Part shown: positions 8,983 to 17,979 of the stretch, piece by piece
Layout of the letters: every line of letters begins with the position of its first letter
Position numbering within the stretch: position 1 is the first letter of the stretch
Assembly (NCBI GenBank): GCA_000787465.1
Contig: JSYX01000626.1
Span: 1-20,183, forward strand
Origin: Thermomucor indicae-seudaticae
Lineage: Eukaryota; Mucoromycota; Mucoromycetes; Mucorales; Lichtheimiaceae
Length of the DNA stretch: 20,183 nucleotides
Direction of reading: 5' to 3'
The notes under the pieces: generated by a model
What the model was told of the DNA's origin: nothing
The model's input: the letters and a program-made list of their open reading frames with translations, nothing else
The model's database searches: none
Position numbers and translations under genes: made by a program

Positions 8983-10301
8983 ATGCAACGCAATGATCCA
9001 AACTTTTTCAAATACCAATATCTATCGGGTGAGGGTGGCTCAACAAGCATGTACGACTTTGATGGGCAATCATCTGTCACCACAACAGGTCCAGCCAATG
9101 CGCCAACTAATACTGCAATGAACCTCGCTCAGTCAGCAGCAGCAACAGCAATGCAGCACCAGCAACAAGCAATTTTTGCTGTCCCACATGAGCCAGATTA
9201 CGTAATGCATGATGTACCAAGTGGACAGCAGCAGCAATATTCATTACCACCCAGTGGCATCGCAACAACGAGCAGTAGCAGCAGGAGTACAACCGACTTT
9301 AGACGACGACGTAATTGGTCGGAACGGATCTTGCACGAGATTACTGGATTGCTCCATGTCCTGTCACCGGCCACTGATATTTTGCATTGCTCCAAGTCAA
9401 GCTGCTTCGACTTGACAGGCTATGCACCCGAAGAATTGACCGGACGACCATTAACAGAGTTTTTGCATGTGGACGATATTGACATTTTTTTGCGAGACTT
9501 TAATCGTGCATTTCGTACTCGGACGCAGATCAAGACAGTTTACAGGTTTCGGAAAAAGGACGATTCGTATGTCTTGTTTGAGACTATTGGGCATCCACGG
9601 ACAGATGCAGTGGGACAGCCTCCTCAGACATTCTTTGCGCTTGCTCAACCGTACCCGACGCGAATGGATAGTTTATTGGACTCGTTATTGGAACTCAAAA
9701 TGGAAAATGAATGGTTAAAGCAACGGCTACGTGAGATAGTTCCCCCTCGTCCTCCTCTACAGGAAAATATACCAGAACAACAATTTTCTTACCAAGAAGC
9801 AGAGGGATCAGAACAGCAGAGCTTGATGTCTGTTGGAGAAACAGTCTGGTTAGGCTCAAATATAGAAGGAGATGATCGTCACCATTCGTTAATGGCAGTC
9901 TATAGCCAAAGCCATTTGCAACCTACTGCACCAGCAATTGTCGGGCTGAGTGCTGCATCAGAGTCAACCATGGAACGGTCATTGAACTTTAGAGATAAAT
10001 GGAAGCGGAGGGTGAGTATATTATATATTGGTCGAATCCCCCATCCCTCTCCTCGTAAAAGGCTCATTGCACCACTTATAACAGAAGAAACCAAAGGAGA
10101 AAACAAATGAATATGTTTGTAGTGATTGCGGAACAACAGCATCACCTGAATGGCGCAAGGGCCCTCATGGCCCAAAAACGTAAGTTTATAACATATCTTG
10201 GGTCTTATTATTATGTGAGTTAAGAAGTCACTAGCCTTTGCAACGCGTGCGGTTTGCGATGGGCCAAAAAAGCCAAGGAAAAGGGTCTAGCTACAGGCTA
10301 G
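8983..10301 (+). CDS. wc-2: White Collar-2-type PAS/GATA zinc-finger transcription factor
   Basis: Blue-light signalling transcription factor; WC-2 family proteins (MadB in Phycomyces) dimerise with the WC-1/MadA photoreceptor through their PAS domain and bind GATA motifs. Three exons (8983-10011, 10085-10179, 10235-10301) give 396 aa. The start ATG sits in a CCACCACC context. The first 110 residues are Gln/Ser/Thr-rich and disordered. A single PAS domain spans about 111-225 ([20 protein letters not shown] onward) and lacks the flavin-binding cysteine motif of LOV domains, as expected for WC-2. A short coiled coil follows ([15 protein letters not shown], about 230-247). The C-terminal GATA finger is C355-x2-C358-x18-C377-x2-C380, with [19 protein letters not shown]. 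It is split by an intron between the two Cys pairs. The protein stops about 16 residues after the finger, a short tail. Many Mucorales carry several wc-2 paralogues, so which copy this is cannot be told. Confidence 0.9.
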
Positions 10302-10865
10302 GATGACTGATGAATTCAAACCTAACAAAAGTTACCTATATGCTGTTCTCATCCATGATTGCATTAATTAAAAGAGCAATGAGACAGTTTACAGTTTTTC
10401 TTCGTGATACCATGGTCGGCATGTTCTAGAAAAACCACTGACCAGAACCGAACCGCTCGCAGTGCGCGTTAAAAAATCGATCGTCTCTTGCGCCGTAACA
10501 AGCTGTCTATTTGTGTCGCCTGAATGACTAAACTGCATGATTTTCTGCGTTACGTCGACTTTTCGGAACGGAAGGGGATTGAATCCAATTTGAAGGTACC
10601 GAAACCAACTGAAAGAACGACTTGAAGCCTTCTCCACATGACCTTTTTGACTGTATGATTTTCAATGTTTTAATTATAATGATAATGCATGCTTGATATG
10701 AGACAAAAGAAAGAGATATATATGATAGAGGTGACCAATAGTAATAATGCAATGAAATAGTCTTTTGAGAAAACAGAAATACAAACAACTAGCACTGCTG
10801 ATGAAACAAAAAGGTACGTTGGGGCTTTGGAGGTGGAGTAGCACCCGATGTCTACATTAAAATAA
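10302..10865. other. Convergent intergenic region after wc-2
   Basis: The 564 bp lie between two convergent stop codons and should hold both 3' UTRs. An A/T-rich second half is typical of 3' flanks. A minus-strand frame is open from about 10389 to 10655 but has no in-frame ATG and no recognisable motif, so it is not called. I see no RNA gene or repeat here. Confidence 0.4.
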
Positions 10866-11447
10866 TTAGTGTATGTAAGCAAGAGAGAAAGAGGAGTCAT
10901 TTTTTACCAAAAAGTAAACTTGATAATTCTCCTTGTCCACAATGCCCCATTTTGTGTCCTCTTCAAGAACGGGTTGCTGCTGCTGAAGGCAAGCTTGACG
11001 GATATACGTTTCCCAGGCAGGCGAACGTGGAACGATGGGATAAAAGTCGACACCTCTGCCCCGTAGTCCACTACTCGTAATAGGTTCACCTTCCCCGTCC
11101 CTCGAGCGCTTTCCAAGTCTGGGTGGTTTATCATCATTATCGTCAATGCGTTGGGTGGTCCAGAGGTAGTTGTAGGCGGTCATGACGGTATTGGCGCCAT
11201 GCCAGAAAACAGTATTCAACACATTGCTCAAAACCGAGCGGCGTTTCTTGGCAGGTGGTGCTGGGGCCGCGACCGTATCCTGTGCAACTTGTGCACGCTG
11301 ATATGGGTCGTAGTAGTTTTGTTGCCAAACCCGTTGGCGAAGTGAAGTCAGCGTCCGTTTTGTAAACGAACGGCGAGGTGGGCGTGCGTTCCTCCTTTTA
11401 TTTGGCGTTGGGTCGAAAGCGAACATTTTGTCAAGGTTCGAGATCAT
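10866..11447 (-). CDS. Hypothetical basic protein, 193 aa
   Basis: A single uninterrupted frame of 193 aa that I do not recognise. It starts at an ATG (11447), with a second in-frame ATG seven codons on (11426); the first lies 89 bp downstream of a TATA box. The frame also extends upstream of the ATG, but that part encodes the 5' UTR and promoter. The N-terminus is strongly basic (PNKRRNARPPRRSFTKRTL), followed by a second basic patch (PPAKKRRSVL) that looks like a nuclear localisation signal. A helical segment with aromatic residues follows (SNVLNTVFWHGANTVMTAYN). The C-terminal half is acidic/polar with a short Gln run. A GTAAAA near the end (about 10905-10912) could be a splice donor, so the last 15 residues are uncertain. 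Nuclear location is an inference from the basic patches only. The gene converges on wc-2 and diverges from the BRAP2 gene. Confidence 0.6.
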   Translation of the reverse strand: MISNLDKMFAFDPTPNKRRNARPPRRSFTKRTLTSLRQRVWQQNYYDPYQRAQVAQDTVAAPAPPAKKRRSVLSNVLNTVFWHGANTVMTAYNYLWTTQRIDDNDDKPPRLGKRSRDGEGEPITSSGLRGRGVDFYPIVPRSPAWETYIRQACLQQQQPVLEEDTKWGIVDKENYQVYFLVKNDSSFSLAYIH

Positions 11448-11535
11448 GATATGAAAGTTCGCTTGAGGGACGGGAGAAGGGAAGAGGATAAGGAGGAGGA
11501 GGAGAGTGAAAGAAAGAAAGTGTGCTTGGACGGTT

Positions 11536-11543
11536 CTTTTATA
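11536..11543 (-). promoter_or_regulatory. TATA box for the basic hypothetical gene
   Basis: TATAAAAG reads on the minus strand 89 bp upstream of the ATG at 11447. A C/T-rich leader (about 11465-11520) lies between them. Motif, spacing and leader composition all suit a fungal RNA polymerase II promoter. Confidence 0.6.
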
Positions 11544-12063
11544 GACTCTGCCCCTTCCATGCGCTCCTTCAATTTTGGTCTTACCATTACAAGTTATCTG
11601 GACTGCACCCAACGACAGGTGATGGAGGATGATGATGCAGCTTGGCTGCTGGATTTGAATTCCCCATAACACGTATTTAACGCGTTGCTGCACCCAACTT
11701 TTAGCAAGAAAACTAGCAATAGGCAGTCGCGGTTATCTCCTTATCATGACGAACGATTGTACCAATAGAATGCAGACAGACATGGATTAAAACTGAAGAC
11801 TTCGTCAGATCTTGTTTGTTACACAAGAACATGCTAAAGAAATCTGCGTTTACCATCATATGTGCCAAAGAGTTATAGCATGTAAACAAGGAAAATAAAG
11901 AGCTAAGTTGTTATACAAACAATACCAGTAACTGTGATGCACAGTCTAAGTACAGTCGTAGTATCTCATGATCGTTACGTGTACCGCGTTCGCTACGTCC
12001 GTGTCTTAAGCCCCTCCATGCTCCGTGTCATATTGATTCGTTTTACAGACGCCAAAGGGAACC

Positions 12064-12368
12064 ATGAACAAGCAGCCAACAACAGCAAATCATCCACAGA
12101 ACCTTTGTTCATCGTCGTCTGTTGAAAAATCTCTACAACGATATATACCCACAGCGACGGGGCCAGGATACAGCCAATGTCGTTACCACAACAGCAAAGT
12201 CCACGAAAACTGAAAATAGGGATCCCTGGTTACCTTATGGAGAACCCGCCGGAACACGGATGGGTGAAACCCGACATGATAATCATCTCACAGAAGCACC
12301 ATACAGAAGGCAATCGACCAAACAAAGGCGGCACATGTGATGCCACTGAAAGAAAAATGCGTACATAA
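12064..12368 (+). CDS. Doubtful small gene, 87 aa if spliced
   Basis: Low-confidence candidate. An ATG at 12064, preceded by a good acceptor-like sequence (TTTTACAG at 12042-12049), opens MNKQPTTANHPQNLCSSSSV. Removing a 41-nt GT-AG intron (12179-12219) restores frame and continues with IPGYLMENPPEHGWVKPDMI to a TAA at 12366-12368. I recognise no family. The region is open in several frames and lies in the leader/promoter zone of the BRAP2-like gene. It could equally be a 5' UTR exon with upstream ORFs, or noncoding. Confidence 0.22.
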
Positions 12369-12545
12369 AATCACTGAAACCGTTGCTTTCTGCAGTTTGG
12401 GCGAATTGGCCATGGAGAGCACTCCCGAACATCCAGCAGAGCATCATTTAATCCAACGAGCATCGCCCATAATAAGTTGCCTATGTAGAATGGTCTATTG
12501 CGACACAGCTTCCTTGAGGCCAGCATTCATGGGAGAAAAACCTCG

Positions 12546-12552
12546 TATATAA
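12546..12552 (+). promoter_or_regulatory. TATA box for the BRAP2/ETP1-like gene
   Basis: TATATAA lies 87-93 bp before the ATG at 12639, and C/T-rich leader sequence follows. This is a motif and spacing call. Confidence 0.55.
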
Positions 12553-12638
12553 TGACTTGCGTATGTAAAATACAAGACTCAATAACCATCCCACATCCAT
12601 TTGCCTTCATCTCCTTTTCCCCTGTTTTATTCAAAAGA

Positions 12639-14482
12639 ATGAAGAGTTATGCCGAAGCAGCAAAGCAACAGGAAAGCCAAAAGGGTCCACCCGTCGGCAC
12701 AATACGATCGTTAGAGAAAAGCAGCCCAGAGAATCCTTTGGAATGCGGAATTCTTCATTTGTATCGTGGCGTGGAAGATTCCAAGCGATCCAGCAATCAC
12801 GACAACAACAATACTGTCCTGAGCGAACCACAAGATGACGATTCCGTCATGCTATGTACATTGGGTGTCCCTTCTGACATGTCCACACCCGAGTTTCTAA
12901 AATTCGTCAGTCCCGTGGATCCCTTTGTCAGTCATTATCGAGTGATCCGGTAAAGAAAAGAGTTCTTGCAAGTGTCTTTCTATTCGCGATCGGCACTGAC
13001 AGAGGCCCTTTCTTTAGAGAGACAGTTCCAGAGCGATACATGGTTCTTATGAAATTCAAGGACACCAGCGCAGCGCGCGATTACTATGATCAATATAATG
13101 GCCGACAGTTTAGTTCGATGCAACCGCAAGATATTTGTCGCATCGTGTACATCAAGGCCATCCAGACGACAAGCACGGATGTGACTTGGCCTTTCAACAG
13201 TGGTGCAGCAAAGGCTCTCATGATGGAAGACATACCCACCTGTCCTGTTTGCCTGGAGCGAATGGATGAGAATGTAACGGCGCTCTTGACCATCCTATGT
13301 CAACATACATTTCACTGTTATTGTCTTGTCAAATGGGGCGACGGAAGGTAATAATAACGCTCTGACATCCAAGTGTCTCACTGACTCACACATGCCATAT
13401 ATCAGTTGTCCTGTATGTAGATACTCGCAAAAGTCGTCGACAACAACTACAAGGTTGTCCATCAACAACAGTAATAACAGTATCGGCAATAGCAATAACC
13501 TTCGACCTGAAAACAATCAATGCGCCGACTGTCCACTAACAGAAAATTTATGGGTCTGCCTTCTTTGTGGCCATGTCGGATGTGGCGAACATCAATCGGG
13601 ACATGCTTACGCTCACTATGTACAGTCAAACCATCCTTATGCCCTTGAAATCGAGACACAACGTGTATGGGATTATGCAAGCGACGGGTAAGACAGATAA
13701 GAAGATACCTTTGCTTATAAATAATCGTACACCTTTTTTTGTTCTTTAGATACGTCCATCGACTAATTCAGAACATTGTGGACGGAAAACTTGTCGAGTT
13801 GCCTGTTTCAAGCAGACCTGCGGAAGAACAGTACGTAGCCTCACAGGTAACAGAACATTTTTACCGGTCCCATATAGCACCAACGATTGACATTATTCCT
13901 CATTAAAACAAAGGAAAAGATGGAGGCCATGTCGCTCGAATACACTTACTTGCTAACCTCCCAACTGGACTCGCAACGCATATACTATGAAGAGTGCATC
14001 GAAAATGCAGCCTCTAACCTGTCTGCGCTAACAACCCAAGCCAAATCCCTGATCAAAGAAGTCCAAAATTTGCGCAGGGATAACAAGACTTGCGCAGATA
14101 ACAATGCAGACATGGCGCGCAGCATCGCAGAAATACGTGCATCCATTGAGGAACTGCACAAGCAGCTTAGTTCTCACAAGCAAGAGTATGAGCGCCTCTC
14201 CGCTAAACTGACAAAAGAAAAAGAGGTACATAAAGATGCACACGTTTCTATGCACATTACTCACACACATTTAATAAGACAACAAACACCTTGCTACAGG
14301 AAAATGCAGCATTGCAGCAAAGCGCGGATCAGAAACAAATCATGATCAAAGAGCTTAGTGATCAAGTGAGAGACATCATGTTTTTCCTGCAAGCACGAGA
14401 AAAAGTACAAAGCAATCCCGAACTTGAGGGAGGAAAAGTAGAAACATCCATGCGCAAAGGAAAAAGATCAGCAAAGCGGTAG
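12639..14482 (+). CDS. etp1: BRAP2/ETP1-family RING-UBP zinc-finger E3 ubiquitin ligase
   Basis: Homologue of mammalian BRAP2 (IMP, a Ras-responsive regulator of MAPK scaffolding) and yeast Etp1. Six exons (12639-12949, 13018-13347, 13406-13687, 13750-13846, 13914-14225, 14300-14482) give 504 aa. Domain order is the family's own. An N-terminal BRAP2/RRM-like domain (about 60-165) comes first. A RING finger (179-218) follows, starting CPVCLERMDE and ending DGSCPVCRYS with CQHTFHCYC between. A UBP-type zinc finger comes next (from C253: CADCPLTENLWVCLLCGHVG). A long C-terminal coiled coil closes the protein (about 340-485). The RING is split by an intron just before its last Cys pair. The linker between RING and UBP finger is extended by a Thr/Asn/Ser-rich run of about 25 residues, longer than I expect for the family. 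The stop is 37 bp from the glutamine synthetase stop on the other strand. Family assignment is firm; the fungal role (stress or ethanol response in yeast) may differ here. Confidence 0.93.
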
Positions 14483-14498
14483 TAAATAGAAATAATGA

Positions 14499-14504
14499 AA
14501 TAAA
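14499..14504 (+). terminator. Poly(A) signal AATAAA for the BRAP2/ETP1-like gene
   Basis: AATAAA begins 17 bp after the BRAP2-like stop codon and 16 bp before the opposing glutamine synthetase stop. Cleavage downstream of this signal would put the transcript's end inside the glutamine synthetase coding region on the opposite strand. Confidence 0.5.
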
Positions 14505-14519
14505 GCTAATATGATTTGA

Positions 14520-17065
14520 TTAAATGTTCAGGAACAATTCAGTGTACTTGGGCAATGGCCACAACTTGTCAGACACTATCTTCTCCAAAGCATCTGCCAA
14601 TTCTCGAACACCTTCCATGGCAGGCAAGATCTTGTCACTTGCAAAGATAGCGAGCTTGGTAATGTCGAGAATATCAGAAATATCAGCAACAAGTTCTTCC
14701 AGGCCCTTGACGCGCTCTTGCAGCTGGCGGACAATGGGGGTCAAGGTGGTCAATACGCGGACTTCGGGTTCAGCCTCGGCTTCCAGAGAGATCGCCTTGA
14801 GCTTAGCTGCCGTCTCTGCCAACTCACCACGGTATGAATAGGCGGCGGGCAGAACCTGCTGAGTCACAAGGGTCAAAAGAGTTTGAGCTTCAATCATAAT
14901 GTCCTTGGCATATTTCTCCATCAAGATATGGTAACGCGAGTTCAATTCTACATCAGAAAAGACGCCTAGCTGCTTGAGCATCTCGGCGTTCTCCGCCTTC
15001 AAAAGGCACTTGAAAGCGTCAGGACTCTTGGTGATGTTTGGCAAACCGCGGTTAGTAGCCTCCTTGACCCACTCCTCAGAGTAGTTATCGCCCTCAAATC
15101 GAATCTTCTTGGTCTTGATAATGAACTCACGGATGACGGCAAGCTGATCTTCAGTTGATGCAATGGGTTTGTCGCCCTTCTTGGCACGCAGCGCAGCAGC
15201 GATTTCCTGGAGCGCGGAGGCCACAGCCGAGTTAAGCAGGGTAATTGGGAACGAGACAGATTGCTTGGATCCGACAGCACGGAATTCAAACTTGTTGCCA
15301 GTGAAAGCAAATGGCGAGGTGCGGTTACGGTCCGTAAGGTCGCGAGCAATGCTAGGCAGCGTAGCAACCTTCAAATCGAGTACAGTGCCCTTGACGCGTA
15401 CATGCTGCAGTTGGGTGCCTGTAGCGTCATAGTTGACAGGGCGACCTTCCTCAATAGCGTTCAAGACTTCATTCAACTGGCTACCCAAGAAGACAGAGAT
15501 AATTCCGGGAGGAGCTTCGTGAGCCCCCAAGCGGTGGTCGTTGGAAGCAGAGGCGATACCGGCACGCAACAAGTCACCGTGATCCAACACAGCCTTCAAC
15601 ACAGCAACCAAAAAGATAAGGAAGCGGTAGTTCGTCTCGGGCGAAGATGATGGGTCTAGCAAATTGTCACCACGGTCCGTAGACATACTCCAGTTGCAGT
15701 GTTTGCCAGAACCATTGACGCCACGGAAAGGCTTTTCATGGAAAAGCACCTTGAGCTTGTGACGGTGCGCAACACGGTGAATCACATCCATCGTCAAAAG
15801 GTTGTGATCCACGGCAAGCATCGCTTCTTCGAAAATAGGAGCAACTTCGAATTGTGCAGGAGCGACTTCATTGTGACGAGTCTTGATAGGGACACCCAAT
15901 TTGGCCAATTCCAGTTCGCACTCGCTGATAGCTGACAAGACACGGGTAGGGATCTTTCCAAAATAATGATCCTCCAACTGCTGATGTCTGGGAGGAAGTC
16001 CACCAAGTAACGTCCGTCCAGTGATCTTGAGATCCGGCCGAAGTGTGTAAAGACCTCTGTCGATCAAAAAGTACTCTTGCTCAGTACCCAAAGTCGTGTA
16101 CACACGGGTAGGCCGGGGATGATCTATTATCCAGTACGTGAGCTGAGCTTACCTGAACCAATGGCAACTCGACTTTCCATCTTTGAATTCACATACCTTC
16201 ATCCACTTGTTCAATAAGAGACAGGACCTCCAAAGCAGATCGATTCAGAACTTCGGAAGATCTCAGCAGTACAGATTTTTCGTCAAGGGCCTCGCCGTTA
16301 TACGAAATGAATACAGATGGAATATACAAGATGGCCGTTCCATGTGGACCGTCTTGGATGAACATGGGGCTAAATATATGACGAGGCATATTAGTAACAG
16401 GTCCAAAGAGGCGCGGGTCTTGCAAAGTACGTTACCTTCGGGTATCCCAAACGGTATAACCGCGTGCCTCGAAAGTTGTACGCATACCACCCGAGGGGAA
16501 GGAGGACGCATCAGGTTCGGATTGAATCAGTTGAGAGCCTGAGAAGGTATCCAATGCAGTGACCTAGCAAGTACCCCAGACATCTGTCAATACCTGTCCA
16601 TAAACAATCCGATTTTTTCAGGCACCACTTACCTCCTCGAAACCATTGACATAGTTCGTCTTTAAAGACAAGAACGAGTCATGTTTTTCAGCAGTAGAGT
16701 CTGTCATGGGCTGGAACCAATGCGTAAAGTGGGTGGCACCCCGCTCAATGGCCCAGACCTTGACAGCGTGAGCAATAGCGTCAGCCGTCACCTTGTCCAG
16801 CGTCTGGTTGCCCTTGAGTTGCTTCATGAAGCTCTGAATCATGCACAAGTCAGACCACCATGATCTCTCGATTGAGTAACACGTCATGACTTACCTCAAA
16901 CACGGGCTTGGGCAACATCTTTGACATTTCCTTCAGGGAAAAGACATTCTGGCCAAAGACCTCGGAGATCGACTTGAGACGACCGTTACGCTCCGGGAAA
17001 CTGATGCTTCTGGGAGCCTTTGTCAGACTCTCGACGACTGTGTTGATACGAGCTTGGTGGGTCAT
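14520..17065 (-). CDS. glnN: Glutamine synthetase type III
   Basis: Catalyses ATP-dependent condensation of ammonium and glutamate to glutamine. It belongs to the long type III family (GSIII), not the ~350-aa GSII usual in Dikarya. Five exons on the minus strand (17065-16895, 16833-16633, 16563-16436, 16369-16197, 16123-14520) give 758 aa, in the GSIII size range. Family hallmarks are present: [20 protein letters not shown] near 95-115; [12 protein letters not shown] (metal-binding Glu239/241); [20 protein letters not shown] (309 on); [14 protein letters not shown] (NGSGKH at 361-366); and [19 protein letters not shown] (492-510), the nucleotide/glutamate-binding segment. All catalytic-looking motifs are intact, so the gene is probably functional. 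The ATG at 17065 is preceded by a pyrimidine-rich leader. Upstream GATAAG pairs suggest nitrogen GATA-factor control. No targeting peptide is evident, suggesting a cytosolic enzyme. Confidence 0.95.
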
Positions 17066-17455
17066 GCTGAAGACAGGAACCGGAGAGAGAAGTGAGGAGA
17101 AGAGGAACGGCTGTCAAGGCAGTGATTTGTGTGTGGGAAATCTGTTCCCGATACACCAATCAAATGCTTTACGAAGGTTGAAGGTATAACCGTGTTGTTC
17201 CAGCGAAAACTCGACACACATATCGGCCTTTTGGTTGGCGGGTTCCATGTGGAACGATCCGGATTCAGCTCTTGTTGGATGGTTTGTGCACGCGAAAAAG
17301 TGAGTCAGGCTTGTATCGAGAAACGCGCATTGGCCAACATATCATAGTAGATAAGATAAGAAGATTTGATACATGACCCCACCAAGATTCAGAACCTTCT
17401 GCTGTTCATCTTCATCGTCAATCATAGGAATATGCCATGTTTATTTGCTGTGAAG
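17066..17455 (-). promoter_or_regulatory. Glutamine synthetase upstream region
   Basis: This 390-bp region precedes the glutamine synthetase start codon on the minus strand and also contains the 3' flank of the small upstream gene. From the ATG outward it has a C/T-rich leader (minus strand, about 17070-17115), a CCAAT motif (17156-17160, plus-strand orientation) and overlapping GATAAG motifs (17350-17360). Open frames of 70-90 codons on the plus strand here have no family features and are not called. Confidence 0.5.
17350..17360 (+). promoter_or_regulatory. Overlapping GATAAG pair upstream of glutamine synthetase
   Basis: GATAAGATAAG contains two overlapping GATAAG elements about 285-295 bp upstream of the GSIII start codon. 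In fungi, HGATAR sites, often paired, bind AreA/Nit2-type nitrogen regulators, and WC proteins also bind GATA cores. The motif is seen directly; its function here is inferred. Confidence 0.45.
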
Positions 17456-17863
17456 TCATGACTGGAGCGCAAGTGTCAAGGCATACAAGATTGCGGCTCC
17501 ATCTGTGGACATGTCGAATGGAGCACGAATTTCGTCCACTTCAACTTCTTTCTCTTCCTTAGTCGTGCATTTGCAATTGGCGTCATGTGAGCTGTTTTCT
17601 TGGTTTCTGGAGACTGAAGCTTCGTCATACGTAATGTTACCTCTTTTAAGTTACGTTCCTGCATATGTCTGACGTTAGCGTTGTAATCACGACCTGTTGG
17701 CGCTTGGAAGTCAATAGCTGGAGCTATCTCGCCAGTGCTCAAATACCGTACCTCATAGTAGTCGAAACAGCAAGAATAAGGATTATTTTTCTAATGATTG
17801 TTCACTCACAGAAAGTTGTACTTAGAAAGAGCCGTTATCCACTTTTAGTCGACTTCGAGACAT
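17456..17863 (-). CDS. Small hypothetical protein, about 100 aa, cysteine-containing
   Basis: Probable small gene that I do not recognise. A consistent three-exon model (17863-17843, 17790-17694, 17640-17456) yields 100 aa. The second exon reads NNPYSCCFDYYEVRYLSTGE, then IAPAIDFQAPTG. The last exon reads ITYDEASVSRNQENSSHDAN, CKCTTKEEKEVEVDEIRAPF and ends MSTDGAAILYALTLALQS. The residue mix and charge pattern look protein-coding. The CC and CxC pairs could bind metal or form disulfides. The weak points are the first intron's GTGGAT donor and an alternative second intron (GTAACT donor, acceptor TTCAG near 17614) that also restores frame. It lies in tandem between CAP and glutamine synthetase, starting 116 bp after the CAP stop. 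Confidence 0.42.
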
Positions 17864-17966
17864 TAATGTTCAGTGAAATACGTTTCTATTTGATTTAATG
17901 GCCTTCATAAAGAAGCAAAAACCCAATCTAACATACAAAACTTGTGACATGTATAAAGACAACAAA

Positions 17967-17972
17967 TTTATT
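17967..17972 (-). terminator. Poly(A) signal AATAAA for CAP
   Basis: AATAAA reads on the minus strand 8 nt after the CAP stop codon, very close, and is followed by T-rich sequence. Confidence 0.5.
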
Positions 17973-17979
17973 TTGCTCT

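Larger units (their letters stand above)
11448..12638. promoter_or_regulatory. Long divergent intergenic region (hypothetical gene / BRAP2-like gene)
   Basis: About 1.2 kb separates two divergent start codons. The left edge has a TATA box and a pyrimidine-rich (minus-strand) 5' UTR for the hypothetical gene. The right edge has a TATA box for the BRAP2-like gene. The middle (about 12050-12370) is open in more than one plus-strand frame and may hold a small gene, described separately. Positions 11700-11930 are A/T-rich with no feature I can name. Confidence 0.45.

Noticed and set aside
10560..10610. tRNA-like B-box (GGATTGAATCC)
   Set aside because: The flanks do not pair as a T stem and no A box or acceptor stem is found at the right distance.
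10389..10655. Minus-strand open frame of about 85-90 codons after wc-2
   Set aside because: No in-frame ATG, no convincing acceptor, no recognisable motif; it lies in the shared 3' flank.
14028..14270. Minus-strand frame antisense to the BRAP2-like coiled coil
   Set aside because: Shadow of a well-supported coding exon with an intact coiled-coil pattern on the plus strand.
15163..15935. Several plus-strand frames antisense to glutamine synthetase
   Set aside because: Shadows of a highly conserved exon; codon pattern and motifs support only the minus strand.
16124..16196. Possible 28-nt micro-exon (strong CAG/GTAAGC donor) inside the last glutamine synthetase intron
   Set aside because: Including it would leave a 16-nt upstream intron, which is too short, and would shift the frame before the catalytic TEQE motif.
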